Positions 25,399 to 34,030 of a stretch of DNA of 64,000 nt are shown here, piece after piece. The DNA comes from Robinsoniella peoriensis (GTDB lineage Bacteria; Bacillota; Clostridia; Lachnospirales; Lachnospiraceae). The stretch lies in the NCBI RefSeq assembly GCF_042680125.1, contig NZ_JBHTNY010000039.1; one strand, given 5' to 3'. Every line of letters begins with the position of its first letter. Position 1 is the first letter of the stretch. Below the pieces are notes generated by a model. That model ran no database searches. It was not told the DNA's origin and saw only the letters and a program-made list of their open reading frames with translations. The position numbers were made by a program, and so were the translations under genes.

Positions 25399-27492
25399 AT
25401 GAGCAGCAAATACAAGAACAGCAAGCGCTGTTATCTGATCGATCATCATTCCCCCCAACCTCCTGTTGTAACTTTAGACCAACTGAATATTACAGAATAT
25501 GAGCAATTCTTTGATACCTCGCATATTGATTCCCTTATGGTTTACTGCAAAGACCACTGGGGTGTTACTTATTACGACAGTAAAGTGGAAGGCGCCCGGA
25601 AACATCAGGGCTTAAAGACGGACTGGATACAGGAAATCAGCACCGTTTTAAAGAAAAAAAAGATTGAATTTATTGCCTATTACTGCATTGAATACGATGA
25701 AGGTGCTGCAAGGCAGTTCCCTCAGTGGCGGGCAAGAAAGCCGGATGGCACTCCCCTGATCCGGGAAGATGAATTTGCCCGGTGGAGTTTGTGCTGTTAT
25801 CAGACAGGTTACCGGGAGTACTGTCTGTCCCAGATGGAAGAAATTGTACAAAATTATAACCCGGATGCTTTATTTATGGATATTTTTGGGTCTTCTCTCT
25901 GTTATTGCGAGAAATGCAGGGAAAAGTTTCATTCGGCCTATGGCTATGACCTGCCTTCTGATGAGGCTGACATCCGATTGCATATGTCGGACATGATAGA
26001 TTTCTTAGATGATAATGCCCAAGAATTTCTGATGGATGTGAAGCAGCGCTTAAAAGCAGTGGATCCCGGTTTAGCCATAACCGTTAATTTCTCCTGCCAT
26101 TATCCGAAACCGGTCAGAGATCTGCTGGACTATCAGTTTTCCGAACCTCTTCTAAAGGATAACTGGTTTTCTTCTGCTTATGCCAGAGATACCGCAATCG
26201 GACAATACCCTATCCTGGTTCCGGGAGAAGCCTCCCAGGTATATAACTACGATACAGTTTCCCAATATCTCTGTGACTTAAGCTCCATTGCAGCGCAGGG
26301 ATGCCGGGTTGGCATGTACAGCGGTTCCCAGCACGCAGATGGTACTCTGGACATGGAAGAGGCAAAGCGGCTTGGTGTTGTTTACACTGCTCTGGAAGAA
26401 ATGGAACCGTATTTAACAAACCGTACCCCGGTAAAATCCATTGGTATTCTGCAAAGTGACTGTTCCAAGGCTGTCAACATGCCAACCCTCAGTGCGGATG
26501 CCATTCTGCGGATGAAACGGCATAACCCGCATCTGAACGCCATTCTTGGCGCCATGCAGTTGTGTGAATATGCCAAGATCCCCTATAACATTCTGCCGGA
26601 GAGCTGTCTGACGAAATCTCTTCTGAAAGAATATGACATGCTACTGCTGCCGGAGGTCTATGTCATACAGTCAGCAACAGTTTCATTGCTGGAAGATTAT
26701 GTGGCCGCCGGCGGCTGCCTTATCTCCTCCGGACAGACCGGACTCTGGAATGCCGATTCCACCCTGCGGGAGTGTTCTGCCCTGCACAGGCTGTTCGGAT
26801 GCGGCCCCGTAAAAGTTCACCGGGAATATACTTCCAACCGCTGGTCCGCTTACCTGCGCCCAGATTCATCCCAGCCCTTTACCGGTCTCATCGCCTGCAC
26901 CACCCCTCCCGTCAGCGAGCACTTTCTGGAAGTCGAAGCACTTTCTGAAAAAAGCAGCCAGAGTGCGGAATCTGCTATTATGGAAATGCTGCATTTTGAC
27001 CTTCCCTGTGTATCATGCGATTTTGATCACTGGGTAAATTGGTGGAGCCCTCCGCCCGGTAAAAAAACAAATTATCCGGCACTTCTTCACCACCTCTTTC
27101 AAAAGGGGCATGTATTTTATCTGGCATTTGACTTTTTTACAATGGCGGGAACGGAAAAATACCCTTACACAAATGATTTATTTTCCGATCTTTTATTAAA
27201 AGCCCAAATACAGCCGCCCGTCCGCCACAGAACGGATACGCCTGATATCATTCGGACTGCATTTTTTGAAACAGAAACAGAATATATCATACACCAGATT
27301 TCCATGCTGCCAAAACGCTTTCATGGAGATACTCCGCCGATTCCCGCAGGCGAAATCATGTTTAAGAATCCTGTGGAAAGTGCAAAACTGGTCTATCCAC
27401 AGCAGGATGATCTCACACTGTCTGGCAACGGAACCTGTGCAGCACTGCCCCCGTTTACCCTGCAACAGATTATATTGTGTAAAAAGAAATAA
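25399..27492 (+). CDS. GHL6-type putative glycoside hydrolase with beta-galactosidase trimerisation-like domain
   Basis: The 697-residue protein opens with a barrel domain typical of hypothetical glycosyl hydrolase family 6: DSLMVYCKDHWGVTYYDSKV, KIEFIAYYCIEYDEGAARQFPQWRARKPDG, YNPDALFMDIFG and a CxxC pair (CYCEKC). Residues about 340-460 resemble the trimerisation (glutamine amidotransferase-like) domain of GH42 enzymes (LLPEVYVIQSATVSLLEDYVAAGG). No signal peptide is seen, so it is cytoplasmic. It is divergent from the rhamnosidase/importer operon and probably processes the same glycan; activity is not established. AAAGGAG precedes the ATG. Confidence 0.7.
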   Translation: MSSKYKNSKRCYLIDHHSPQPPVVTLDQLNITEYEQFFDTSHIDSLMVYCKDHWGVTYYDSKVEGARKHQGLKTDWIQEISTVLKKKKIEFIAYYCIEYDEGAARQFPQWRARKPDGTPLIREDEFARWSLCCYQTGYREYCLSQMEEIVQNYNPDALFMDIFGSSLCYCEKCREKFHSAYGYDLPSDEADIRLHMSDMIDFLDDNAQEFLMDVKQRLKAVDPGLAITVNFSCHYPKPVRDLLDYQFSEPLLKDNWFSSAYARDTAIGQYPILVPGEASQVYNYDTVSQYLCDLSSIAAQGCRVGMYSGSQHADGTLDMEEAKRLGVVYTALEEMEPYLTNRTPVKSIGILQSDCSKAVNMPTLSADAILRMKRHNPHLNAILGAMQLCEYAKIPYNILPESCLTKSLLKEYDMLLLPEVYVIQSATVSLLEDYVAAGGCLISSGQTGLWNADSTLRECSALHRLFGCGPVKVHREYTSNRWSAYLRPDSSQPFTGLIACTTPPVSEHFLEVEALSEKSSQSAESAIMEMLHFDLPCVSCDFDHWVNWWSPPPGKKTNYPALLHHLFQKGHVFYLAFDFFTMAGTEKYPYTNDLFSDLLLKAQIQPPVRHRTDTPDIIRTAFFETETEYIIHQISMLPKRFHGDTPPIPAGEIMFKNPVESAKLVYPQQDDLTLSGNGTCAALPPFTLQQIILCKKK

Positions 27493-27539
27493 AAGACAGA
27501 TGCTGCTGCCGCTTTTATTGCGGCAGCAGCATCTGTCTT
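27493..27539. terminator. perfect 20-bp hairpin between convergent genes
   Basis: AAGACAGATGCTGCTGCCGC, loop TTTTATT, and its exact complement form a 20-bp stem directly after the GHL6 stop. On the minus strand it is followed by TTATTTCTTTTT, so it should end kbl transcription and probably works in both directions. Confidence 0.8.
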
Positions 27540-27570
27540 AAATATCACTTGCTTTAAAATTACATCTATG

Positions 27571-28752
27571 TTAAATTCCCATTTCTTCTTTTACCCGTTT
27601 AAAGCACTCTAATACAAAGTCCAGATCTTCCTTGCTGTGTGCAGCTGACACCTGGGTACGGATTCTCGCTTTTCCTTTCGGTACGACCGGATAGGAGAAT
27701 CCTACTACGTATACGCCCAGTTCCAGCATACGCTCTGCTGCCCGTGCCGCAGTCACCGCATCGTAGAACATGACGGCTACAATAGGGTGGGTACTCTCTA
27801 CGATGTCAAATCCCATTTTCTTCATCTCTTCACGGAAATAAGCCGTATTTTTATGGAGCTTTTCTCTGTGCTCCCCTTTTTCCTTTAACAGCTCAAGTGT
27901 CTTGATTGCACCGCAGGTAATTGCCGGAGCAAGAGTATTGGAGAACAGATATGGCCTGCTTTTCTGGCGCAGTAAATCGATAATTTCCTGCTTTGCACTG
28001 GTGTATCCGCCGCTGGCACCGCCCAATGCCTTGCCAAGTGTTCCTGTTATAATATCCACTCTGTCGGAAACCCCGCAATATTCCGGTGTTCCGGCTCCGG
28101 TGTCTCCCATAAATCCAACTGCATGGCTGTCATCTACCATAACCAAAGCATCGTATTTATCGGCAAGATCACAGATGGATTTCAAATCTGCAATAATGCC
28201 ATCCATTGAAAATACGCCATCGGTTGCAATTAACCTGATCCGCATTCCCTGTGCTTCCTGCAGGCAGCGTTCCAAATCAGCCATGTCATTATTGTTATAG
28301 CGGAATTTCTTAGCTTTACACAAACGAACACCGTCAATAATGCTGGCATGATTTAGGCTGTCACTGATAATCGCATCCTGATCCGCCAATAAAGTTTCAA
28401 ATAAGCCCCCATTTGCGTCAAAACAGGATGAGTACAATATGGTATCATCCATATGGAGAAATTCTGCAATGGACTTCTCCAGATCCTTATGAATCTTCTG
28501 GGTACCACAAATAAAACGTACGGAGGATAATCCGTATCCCCACTGGTCGTAGCTGCTCTTTGCCGCTTCGATAATCTCTTTATTATCCGCCAGACCCAGA
28601 TAATTGTTGGAACACATATTTATGACGTTTTTTACCATGTCGGTATCAATATGTCCTTTTTGGGGTGTCACGATCACTCTTTCATTTTTATATGTACCAT
28701 CATTTTTAATTTCCTGTAATGTATCCTGAAAAATCTGATACGCTGCTTTCAT
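27571..28752 (-). CDS. kbl: glycine C-acetyltransferase (2-amino-3-ketobutyrate CoA ligase)
   Basis: Kbl cleaves 2-amino-3-ketobutyrate with CoA into glycine and acetyl-CoA, the second step of threonine breakdown. The protein belongs to the alpha-oxoamine synthase family: CSNNYLGLADNKE, SLNHASIIDGVRL, VDDSHAVGFMG and the PLP lysine in TGTLGKALGGASGG. ATG 28752 (MKAAYQIFQ) is chosen because GGAGGAAGTGTGAG lies upstream; the frame extends to 28776 inside tdh. One base separates it from the tdh stop, so the pair forms one translational unit. Confidence 0.95.
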   Translation of the reverse strand: MKAAYQIFQDTLQEIKNDGTYKNERVIVTPQKGHIDTDMVKNVINMCSNNYLGLADNKEIIEAAKSSYDQWGYGLSSVRFICGTQKIHKDLEKSIAEFLHMDDTILYSSCFDANGGLFETLLADQDAIISDSLNHASIIDGVRLCKAKKFRYNNNDMADLERCLQEAQGMRIRLIATDGVFSMDGIIADLKSICDLADKYDALVMVDDSHAVGFMGDTGAGTPEYCGVSDRVDIITGTLGKALGGASGGYTSAKQEIIDLLRQKSRPYLFSNTLAPAITCGAIKTLELLKEKGEHREKLHKNTAYFREEMKKMGFDIVESTHPIVAVMFYDAVTAARAAERMLELGVYVVGFSYPVVPKGKARIRTQVSAAHSKEDLDFVLECFKRVKEEMGI

Positions 28753-28753
28753 C

Positions 28754-29818
28754 TCACACTTCCTCCATTCCTGCATTTGTCCAGTCTAATACAACTTTTC
28801 CACAATTACCGCTGTTCATTATTTCAAACCCTTTTTCAAATTCCCGAAATGAAAATTTGTGGGTTAGTATCTTATCCAGTTTCAATCCGCTTTGCAGCAT
28901 GGACATCATCTTATACCAGGTCTCAAACATTTCTCTTCCATAAACGCCTTTGATGTCCAGGCATTTAAATACGACCTTATTCCAGTCGATTAATGTTTTG
29001 TCACTCTGGATTCCCAGCATTGCTACCCTGCCGCCATTGTACAGGTTATCCAGCATCATATTGAATGCAGATCCATTTCCGGACATCTCCAGACCAATAT
29101 CAAAGCCTTCACAGATACCCAGATGTTTCATCACTTCCCTGATATCCTCTTTTGCCACATTTACCGGATAAACATATTCATCACATATTTCTCTTACCAG
29201 ATGAAGCCGGTAATCATTAATGTCAGTAATAACAACATGTTTTGCACCTACATGTCTACACACTGCAGCCGCCATAATCCCAATCGGACCTGCTCCCGTA
29301 ATCAGAACATCCTCACCTACCAGATTGAAGGTAAGTGCCGTATGGACTGCATTTCCCAATGGGTCAAACGAGGAGCAAAGTTCTTCCCGGATTCCTTTTT
29401 CGCATTTCACCACATTTGTTGCCGGTATGGCCAGATATTCCGCAAATGCACCGGAACGGTTCACGCCGACTCCCTGTGTCTGTTTGCATAAATGCCACCT
29501 TCCGGCTTTGCAGTGACGGCAGGATCCACAGACAATGTGCCCTTCTCCCGACACAATATCCCCCAGCTTAAAGCCGGTCACTTCATCTCCCAGCTCTGCT
29601 ACCTCACCTACAAACTCATGTCCGATAGTCAGCGGCGGTACTATCGTCTCCTGGGACCACTTATCCCAATTATAAATGTGCAGATCCGTTCCGCAGATCG
29701 ACGTATAATGAATCTTAATCTTCACATCCGCCCTTCCTACTGGCGGTACCTCAACTTTCTTTAAAACCAGCCCCGGACCCCTGGTTTCTTTTACAAGTGC
29801 ATACATTTTTTTCTGCAT
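28754..29818 (-). CDS. tdh: L-threonine 3-dehydrogenase, zinc-dependent
   Basis: Tdh oxidises L-threonine with NAD+ to 2-amino-3-ketobutyrate, the substrate of Kbl. This medium-chain dehydrogenase has the catalytic zinc region CGTDLHIYNWDKWSQ, GHEFVGEV, the structural-zinc block CGSCRHCKAGRWHLC and the NAD loop GAGPIGIMAAAV. ATG 29818 is used, since AGGAGGGAACGT lies directly upstream; the open frame to 29920 has no binding site. The promoter lies at 29892-29920. Confidence 0.93.
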   Translation of the reverse strand: MQKKMYALVKETRGPGLVLKKVEVPPVGRADVKIKIHYTSICGTDLHIYNWDKWSQETIVPPLTIGHEFVGEVAELGDEVTGFKLGDIVSGEGHIVCGSCRHCKAGRWHLCKQTQGVGVNRSGAFAEYLAIPATNVVKCEKGIREELCSSFDPLGNAVHTALTFNLVGEDVLITGAGPIGIMAAAVCRHVGAKHVVITDINDYRLHLVREICDEYVYPVNVAKEDIREVMKHLGICEGFDIGLEMSGNGSAFNMMLDNLYNGGRVAMLGIQSDKTLIDWNKVVFKCLDIKGVYGREMFETWYKMMSMLQSGLKLDKILTHKFSFREFEKGFEIMNSGNCGKVVLDWTNAGMEEV

Positions 29819-29891
29819 ACGTTCCCTCCTAAGAAGATATTTGTCTTTGTATAGCGCACATATTCCAAGTTTTTGTCTTTCTCTCAAATAC

Positions 29892-29920
29892 AAAATAGCA
29901 TATTCTGTAAAAAAAATCAA
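29892..29920 (-). promoter_or_regulatory. likely promoter of tdh-kbl
   Basis: Minus strand: TTGATT (29915-29920), 17-base spacer, TATTTT (29892-29897), about 75 bases before the tdh start. Confidence 0.5.
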
Positions 29921-30015
29921 TAGGCATTTTAAAAAATTAAATTAAAACTTTTTATTACACATCGAATGGGATATAATATATTTTTAACAGACATATGAAA
30001 TTGGAGGTAGTATAA

Positions 30016-31566
30016 ATGGAATCCTGTAAACAACTGCTCAAAGATGAAATCCCCGCATTTCGCTCTGCAGGCCATGCTTTTTTAAACGGTGAAATTTCAC
30101 GCATGGAATTCAAAGGAAAATCAGGTGGGATGGGCTGTTATGCCCAGAAAGAAAACGGCAAATTTATGATAAGGCTCAGAACACCGTCCGGAGTAATCAG
30201 CCGGGAACATTTTAATCTTATACTGCATTATGCAGATCAATATAATCTTGATAAAATACATCTCACAACCAGACAGGCTGTACAGCTGCATGACCTTTCT
30301 CTGGACGAGGTATGCGATATTATGGACAATGCCATCGACCATGGTCTCTTCACCAGAGGCGGCGGTGGAAATTTCCCGCGTAATGTAGCGCTTTCTCCTC
30401 TGGCAGGTGTGCAGAAAGGAGAATCTTTTGACGTGACACCTTATGCGCTGCAGGTCGGGAGTTACTTTACGGTCAATGCTCCCCACTACAAGCTTCCCCG
30501 TAAATTAAAAGCAGCTTTTTCATCCGGTCCGGAAGATACCGCTTGTGCAACTTTAACGGATATTGGATTTATGGCTATTGAAGAAAATAAAAAACCCATG
30601 TTCCGCGTCTGGCTTGCTGGCGGTCTTGGAAGCGGTCCGGCAGCTGGAATTCCATATGATGAACCAATTCCACCGGAAGATGTAATGTATCATATCGAAG
30701 CGATAACACAATTGTTTAAAGCAGAGGGCGATTATCAGAACAAATCGAAAGCCCGCATTCGATTTATCCCCAGACGAATGGGTGAGGAAAATTTCTTAAA
30801 AACTTACAGGGAATATCTCTTCCAAATAAAAGAAAAAGTAAAATTTGATGAAATAAAAGCAGAACGCTCCGAAGAAAACCCATGGGAACCAGAACTCTCT
30901 CCGTCCAATATCTGCATACCCCAAAAACAGGCCGGTTATTACACCGTAGTTCTTCATCCCCTCTGCGGTCAGCTGGAAAAAGATGCACTTTTAAATTTGG
31001 CAGGACTTCTGGAAAAATGCCCCGATGCCGAACTTCGGCTGAGCATGAATGAAGAATTGTATGTACGCAATCTAAACAAATCCCAGGCAGAAGAATTTTT
31101 ACATTTTGCAGAAAGTAAACTAATGACTACCAAAATACAAATGAGCGTAAGCTGCGTGGGAACGCCTACCTGTCAGATTGGCATTATGCAAAGCCAGTCT
31201 CTGTGCCAGGGTATCATAACGGAACTGAAAGAAGCCGGCATTCAGGAAGACGTACTGCCGTCCGTTCATATCAGTGGCTGCCCCAACAGCTGTTCCAGAC
31301 ACCAGATGGCGCAGATTGGATTCGCCGGTAAGAAAAAGCGGGTCAATAACGAAGTAATTGATGCATTTGAAATTCAGGTAAATGGAAAGATCGGTGCAGA
31401 TGTTACAGAAATGGGTGAGATTCTGGGCGTCATGGCTGCATCGTCTATCCCGGAATTCATGGCTGCCCTTGCCAAGAATCTGCTTACTGAGCAAAAAGAT
31501 TTTACTGATTTTTATGAATCGAAAAGAGAAGCATTTATGGAATTAGCCGGGAAATATCTGATTTAA
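30016..31566 (+). CDS. ferredoxin-type sulfite/nitrite reductase (siroheme, 4Fe-4S)
   Basis: The 516-residue protein has the duplicated NIR_SIR half-domains: the first runs about 50-115 (HLTTRQAVQLHDL), the second about 305-365 (LRLSMNEELYVRNL). The siroheme/4Fe-4S ligands are CVGTPTC (CX5C) and CPNSC (CX3C) in HISGCPNSCSRHQ. It reduces sulfite to sulfide or nitrite to ammonia by six electrons. The usual neighbours for sulfate assimilation or nitrate reduction are absent, so the substrate is not settled. TTGGAGGTAGTATAA precedes the ATG. It is monocistronic, ended by the terminator at 31629. Confidence 0.85.
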   Translation: MESCKQLLKDEIPAFRSAGHAFLNGEISRMEFKGKSGGMGCYAQKENGKFMIRLRTPSGVISREHFNLILHYADQYNLDKIHLTTRQAVQLHDLSLDEVCDIMDNAIDHGLFTRGGGGNFPRNVALSPLAGVQKGESFDVTPYALQVGSYFTVNAPHYKLPRKLKAAFSSGPEDTACATLTDIGFMAIEENKKPMFRVWLAGGLGSGPAAGIPYDEPIPPEDVMYHIEAITQLFKAEGDYQNKSKARIRFIPRRMGEENFLKTYREYLFQIKEKVKFDEIKAERSEENPWEPELSPSNICIPQKQAGYYTVVLHPLCGQLEKDALLNLAGLLEKCPDAELRLSMNEELYVRNLNKSQAEEFLHFAESKLMTTKIQMSVSCVGTPTCQIGIMQSQSLCQGIITELKEAGIQEDVLPSVHISGCPNSCSRHQMAQIGFAGKKKRVNNEVIDAFEIQVNGKIGADVTEMGEILGVMAASSIPEFMAALAKNLLTEQKDFTDFYESKREAFMELAGKYLI

Positions 31567-31628
31567 CAAAAATATTCCCAAAACGAAAAGGACCTTGAAA
31601 ATCTGCCTTTCCGGTAAACTTTGCAGTT

Positions 31629-31682
31629 AAAAAATATGGGACTTTCGGATGCTTTTTACTATCCAAAAACCCATATTTTTTA
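31629..31682. terminator. bidirectional terminator between convergent genes
   Basis: AAAAAATATGGG and CCCATATTTTTT pair around an inner GGAT/ATCC stem. The A run on one side and T run on the other make it usable for the reductase gene (plus) and the polyol dehydrogenase gene (minus). Confidence 0.75.
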
Positions 31683-31742
31683 CTTTAATATTTAATATTT
31701 TATCATTTAAATCAATATTACATCCAAGATTTTCTCTATAAT

Positions 31743-32786
31743 TTATATTTTAATAACACCTTTCACTATATCTGCCTTATTTTCCACACTCTGCTCCAGC
31801 GCATCTGCAATCTCATCCAGTTCAAAAATATTTGTAACAATATCTTTAATCTTAATCTTTCCCTGAGCCACCGCTTCTATCGCCATCGGATAGATATTAC
31901 GGTACCGGAAAACTGTTTTAAAAGTCAGTTCTTTATCTAATGCAGTACTAACCGGCAGGGTTAATTTTCCGGATGCACTGTAGCCAACCAAAACAATGGT
32001 GGAACCTTTTTTTGCCATCTGGATTAATTGTGTAGTTGTGATTTCTGTTCCAGCAGTTTCAATGGATAAATCACACCCTGCACCATTGGTCCATTCCATA
32101 ATTTTAGCTACAGCGTCTTCTTCTCTTCCATTTATGACTCCGTCTGCTCCTAATTCCAATGCCTTTTGAAGCCGTTTTTCCATTACATCCACCACATACA
32201 CTCGTGATACACCCATAGCTTTAAGCGCCATCAGGCTTACCAGACCAATGCAGCCTGCCCCGGTAACTACTGCAGTCTGTCCGATACCTGCACCGCCCTG
32301 TATCGCTGCATGTAGCCCCACAGCCAGCGGCTCAATAAGCGCTGCTTCCATTGTACTCATATTATCAGGAATCGGAAAACAAAGTCCGGCATCATGTACG
32401 GCATATTCCTGAAATACTCCGTCTACAGGAGGCGTAGCAAAAAACACCACATCCGGACAAAGATTATATTTGCCGCTCTTACAAAATTCACATGTTCCGC
32501 AGGTCTTCCCCGGTTCCAGTGCAACACGGTCCCCAACTTTCAGATTCCTCACGTTACTTCCTGTCTCAACTACGATTCCTCCTGCTTCATGACCAAGTAT
32601 AAATGGTGGTTCTACGATAAAATCCCCTATTCTTCCAGCTTCATAATAATGCAGATCGGAACCGCAGATTCCTACATACTCTACCTTTACCAATACCTCA
32701 TTTTCTGCAGGCACCGGAATCGGCCGATTCGTTACTTCTACTTTTCGGATACCTGTCATAACTGCTGTCTTCATGATACCTTCCAT
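31743..32786 (-). CDS. zinc-dependent polyol dehydrogenase (sorbitol/xylitol dehydrogenase type)
   Basis: The 347-residue medium-chain dehydrogenase has CGSDLHYYEAGRIGDF, GHEAGGIVVE, the structural-zinc set CGTCEFCKSGKYNLC, and the nucleotide loop TGAGCIGLVSLMALKAMG. The LHYYEAGRIG phrase is typical of sorbitol and xylitol dehydrogenases that oxidise polyols to ketoses with NAD+. GGGAGGACAGAAC precedes the ATG at 32786; a second in-frame ATG four codons on is also possible. It stands alone, so the physiological polyol is unknown. Confidence 0.82.
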   Translation of the reverse strand: MEGIMKTAVMTGIRKVEVTNRPIPVPAENEVLVKVEYVGICGSDLHYYEAGRIGDFIVEPPFILGHEAGGIVVETGSNVRNLKVGDRVALEPGKTCGTCEFCKSGKYNLCPDVVFFATPPVDGVFQEYAVHDAGLCFPIPDNMSTMEAALIEPLAVGLHAAIQGGAGIGQTAVVTGAGCIGLVSLMALKAMGVSRVYVVDVMEKRLQKALELGADGVINGREEDAVAKIMEWTNGAGCDLSIETAGTEITTTQLIQMAKKGSTIVLVGYSASGKLTLPVSTALDKELTFKTVFRYRNIYPMAIEAVAQGKIKIKDIVTNIFELDEIADALEQSVENKADIVKGVIKI

Positions 32787-32826
32787 GTTCTGTCCTCCCT
32801 GGATCCTGTGTCAGAATGTTGTTAAT

Positions 32827-33903
32827 TTAAGCATTATGGAATGCTTCCTTCACTTGTTGTGCCAATAATTCCACATCTTCTTTTGATACGAGAAAAAATT
32901 CATTTTCATTTATACTTACCAGGCAGTATTCATCGTCATAGGGTTTAAAAGCAACCGTGATATCCGGCGCATTTTCCATATTCCTCTGAAAATCAATCTG
33001 TAAAACCGTCTTTTCTTCTTTTACTTTATCTGTCTTTTTATCTTCCGGCTCGCCCTTAACAATGACTCCCATCAATGCCTGATATAATGTTGAAAATGTT
33101 TTCTCATCAACTTCTTTTTTATCAAATGCATATTTTTTCTGTGCGGCATTCACATCTATAACATGTGAGCTTTCACCAGCATTTATTTCCACTTTATCCA
33201 CTGTTGTATAGTCCACCAGACAGCAGATCTTCAAAATATAATCGTATGGATTTACCATGAGCACCGGATCTACCGCACTGGATGAAATTTTATAAACGGT
33301 GTCAAATCCCTCGATCTGAGCATAATAATTGCCCTGTTCATCTTTCTTGCCGAACTTAATCAGACAGGTAGTGTCCGGATTGGCATTGGCAGTATCCGAC
33401 TCCGATTTCAAATCACAGTAATCTATGACAATACTTGCCGCGGGGTCTGACAGTCCCGTGTCTTCCCCTTCTTTTAATTGAGCAGTATTGCTGAATTTCC
33501 ACGCTGCAAGAGTATTATACAGATTGAACATTTCTTCCGTATCCACCATTACCAGTGATTTATATGGCGTAATAATATCCCAATACGCAAAATTACTTTT
33601 ATATTCCCTTGGAGCATAGATTATTTCAAATACATCCTTTCCTCCCACAGAAATTGCAGCACGTCTGACTTCACTTGCGGCAAACTCAGGTTTTTCTGCG
33701 CTTTTAAGTTCTGTCTTCTGTTTGGCCGTATGCTCTTCTGACTCCTCCGCCACAGGAGCCTTAGATGTCACTGACTGCCCTTCCTTCTTACTGACAGCCG
33801 AAGTTTGTGATTCCTTTATTTCGCCAGAACTGCTGCACCCAAATGTACACACTGCCGCCGATATCATTAATAAGGCGATACCTAATAAATGTCGTTTTCT
33901 CAT
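32827..33903 (-). CDS. DUF4340-like lipoprotein
   Basis: The start is placed at ATG 33903 (MRKRHLLGIALLMISAAVCTFGCSSSG), which gives a normal lipoprotein signal with lipobox FGC; the frame runs back to 33954 without a signal. A 60-residue Ser/Glu/Lys-rich linker follows. The rest repeats the pattern seen in DUF4340 proteins: short strands such as TCLIKFGKKDEQGNYYAQIEG, VYKISSSAVDPV and VLQIDFQRN. It is anchored to the outside of the membrane. The neighbouring gldG-type genes that often accompany DUF4340 are absent, and the function is unknown. Confidence 0.7.
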   Translation of the reverse strand: MRKRHLLGIALLMISAAVCTFGCSSSGEIKESQTSAVSKKEGQSVTSKAPVAEESEEHTAKQKTELKSAEKPEFAASEVRRAAISVGGKDVFEIIYAPREYKSNFAYWDIITPYKSLVMVDTEEMFNLYNTLAAWKFSNTAQLKEGEDTGLSDPAASIVIDYCDLKSESDTANANPDTTCLIKFGKKDEQGNYYAQIEGFDTVYKISSSAVDPVLMVNPYDYILKICCLVDYTTVDKVEINAGESSHVIDVNAAQKKYAFDKKEVDEKTFSTLYQALMGVIVKGEPEDKKTDKVKEEKTVLQIDFQRNMENAPDITVAFKPYDDEYCLVSINENEFFLVSKEDVELLAQQVKEAFHNA

Positions 33904-33927
33904 TTTAAGCCTCTTTTCTGCTTTAGA

Positions 33928-34027
33928 GCGTGTTTTAAATTTGCTTTCTGACAACTGAGCATCACACTTGTCGGGAGATTTGTTTCAAATGAAGGGCACA
34001 TGGCTATGTAAGATTGCCATGCTTTGT
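33928..34027. repeat. degenerate intergenic repeat related to GCGTGTCTGAAAA
   Basis: GCGTGTTTTAAATTTGCTTTCT at 33928-33949 matches the 23426 copy at most positions. It is followed by an AT-rich stretch and ATGGCTATGTAAGATTGCCAT, a possible hairpin (ATGGC/GCCAT). No gene is seen here. Confidence 0.45.
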
Positions 34028-34030
34028 GAC

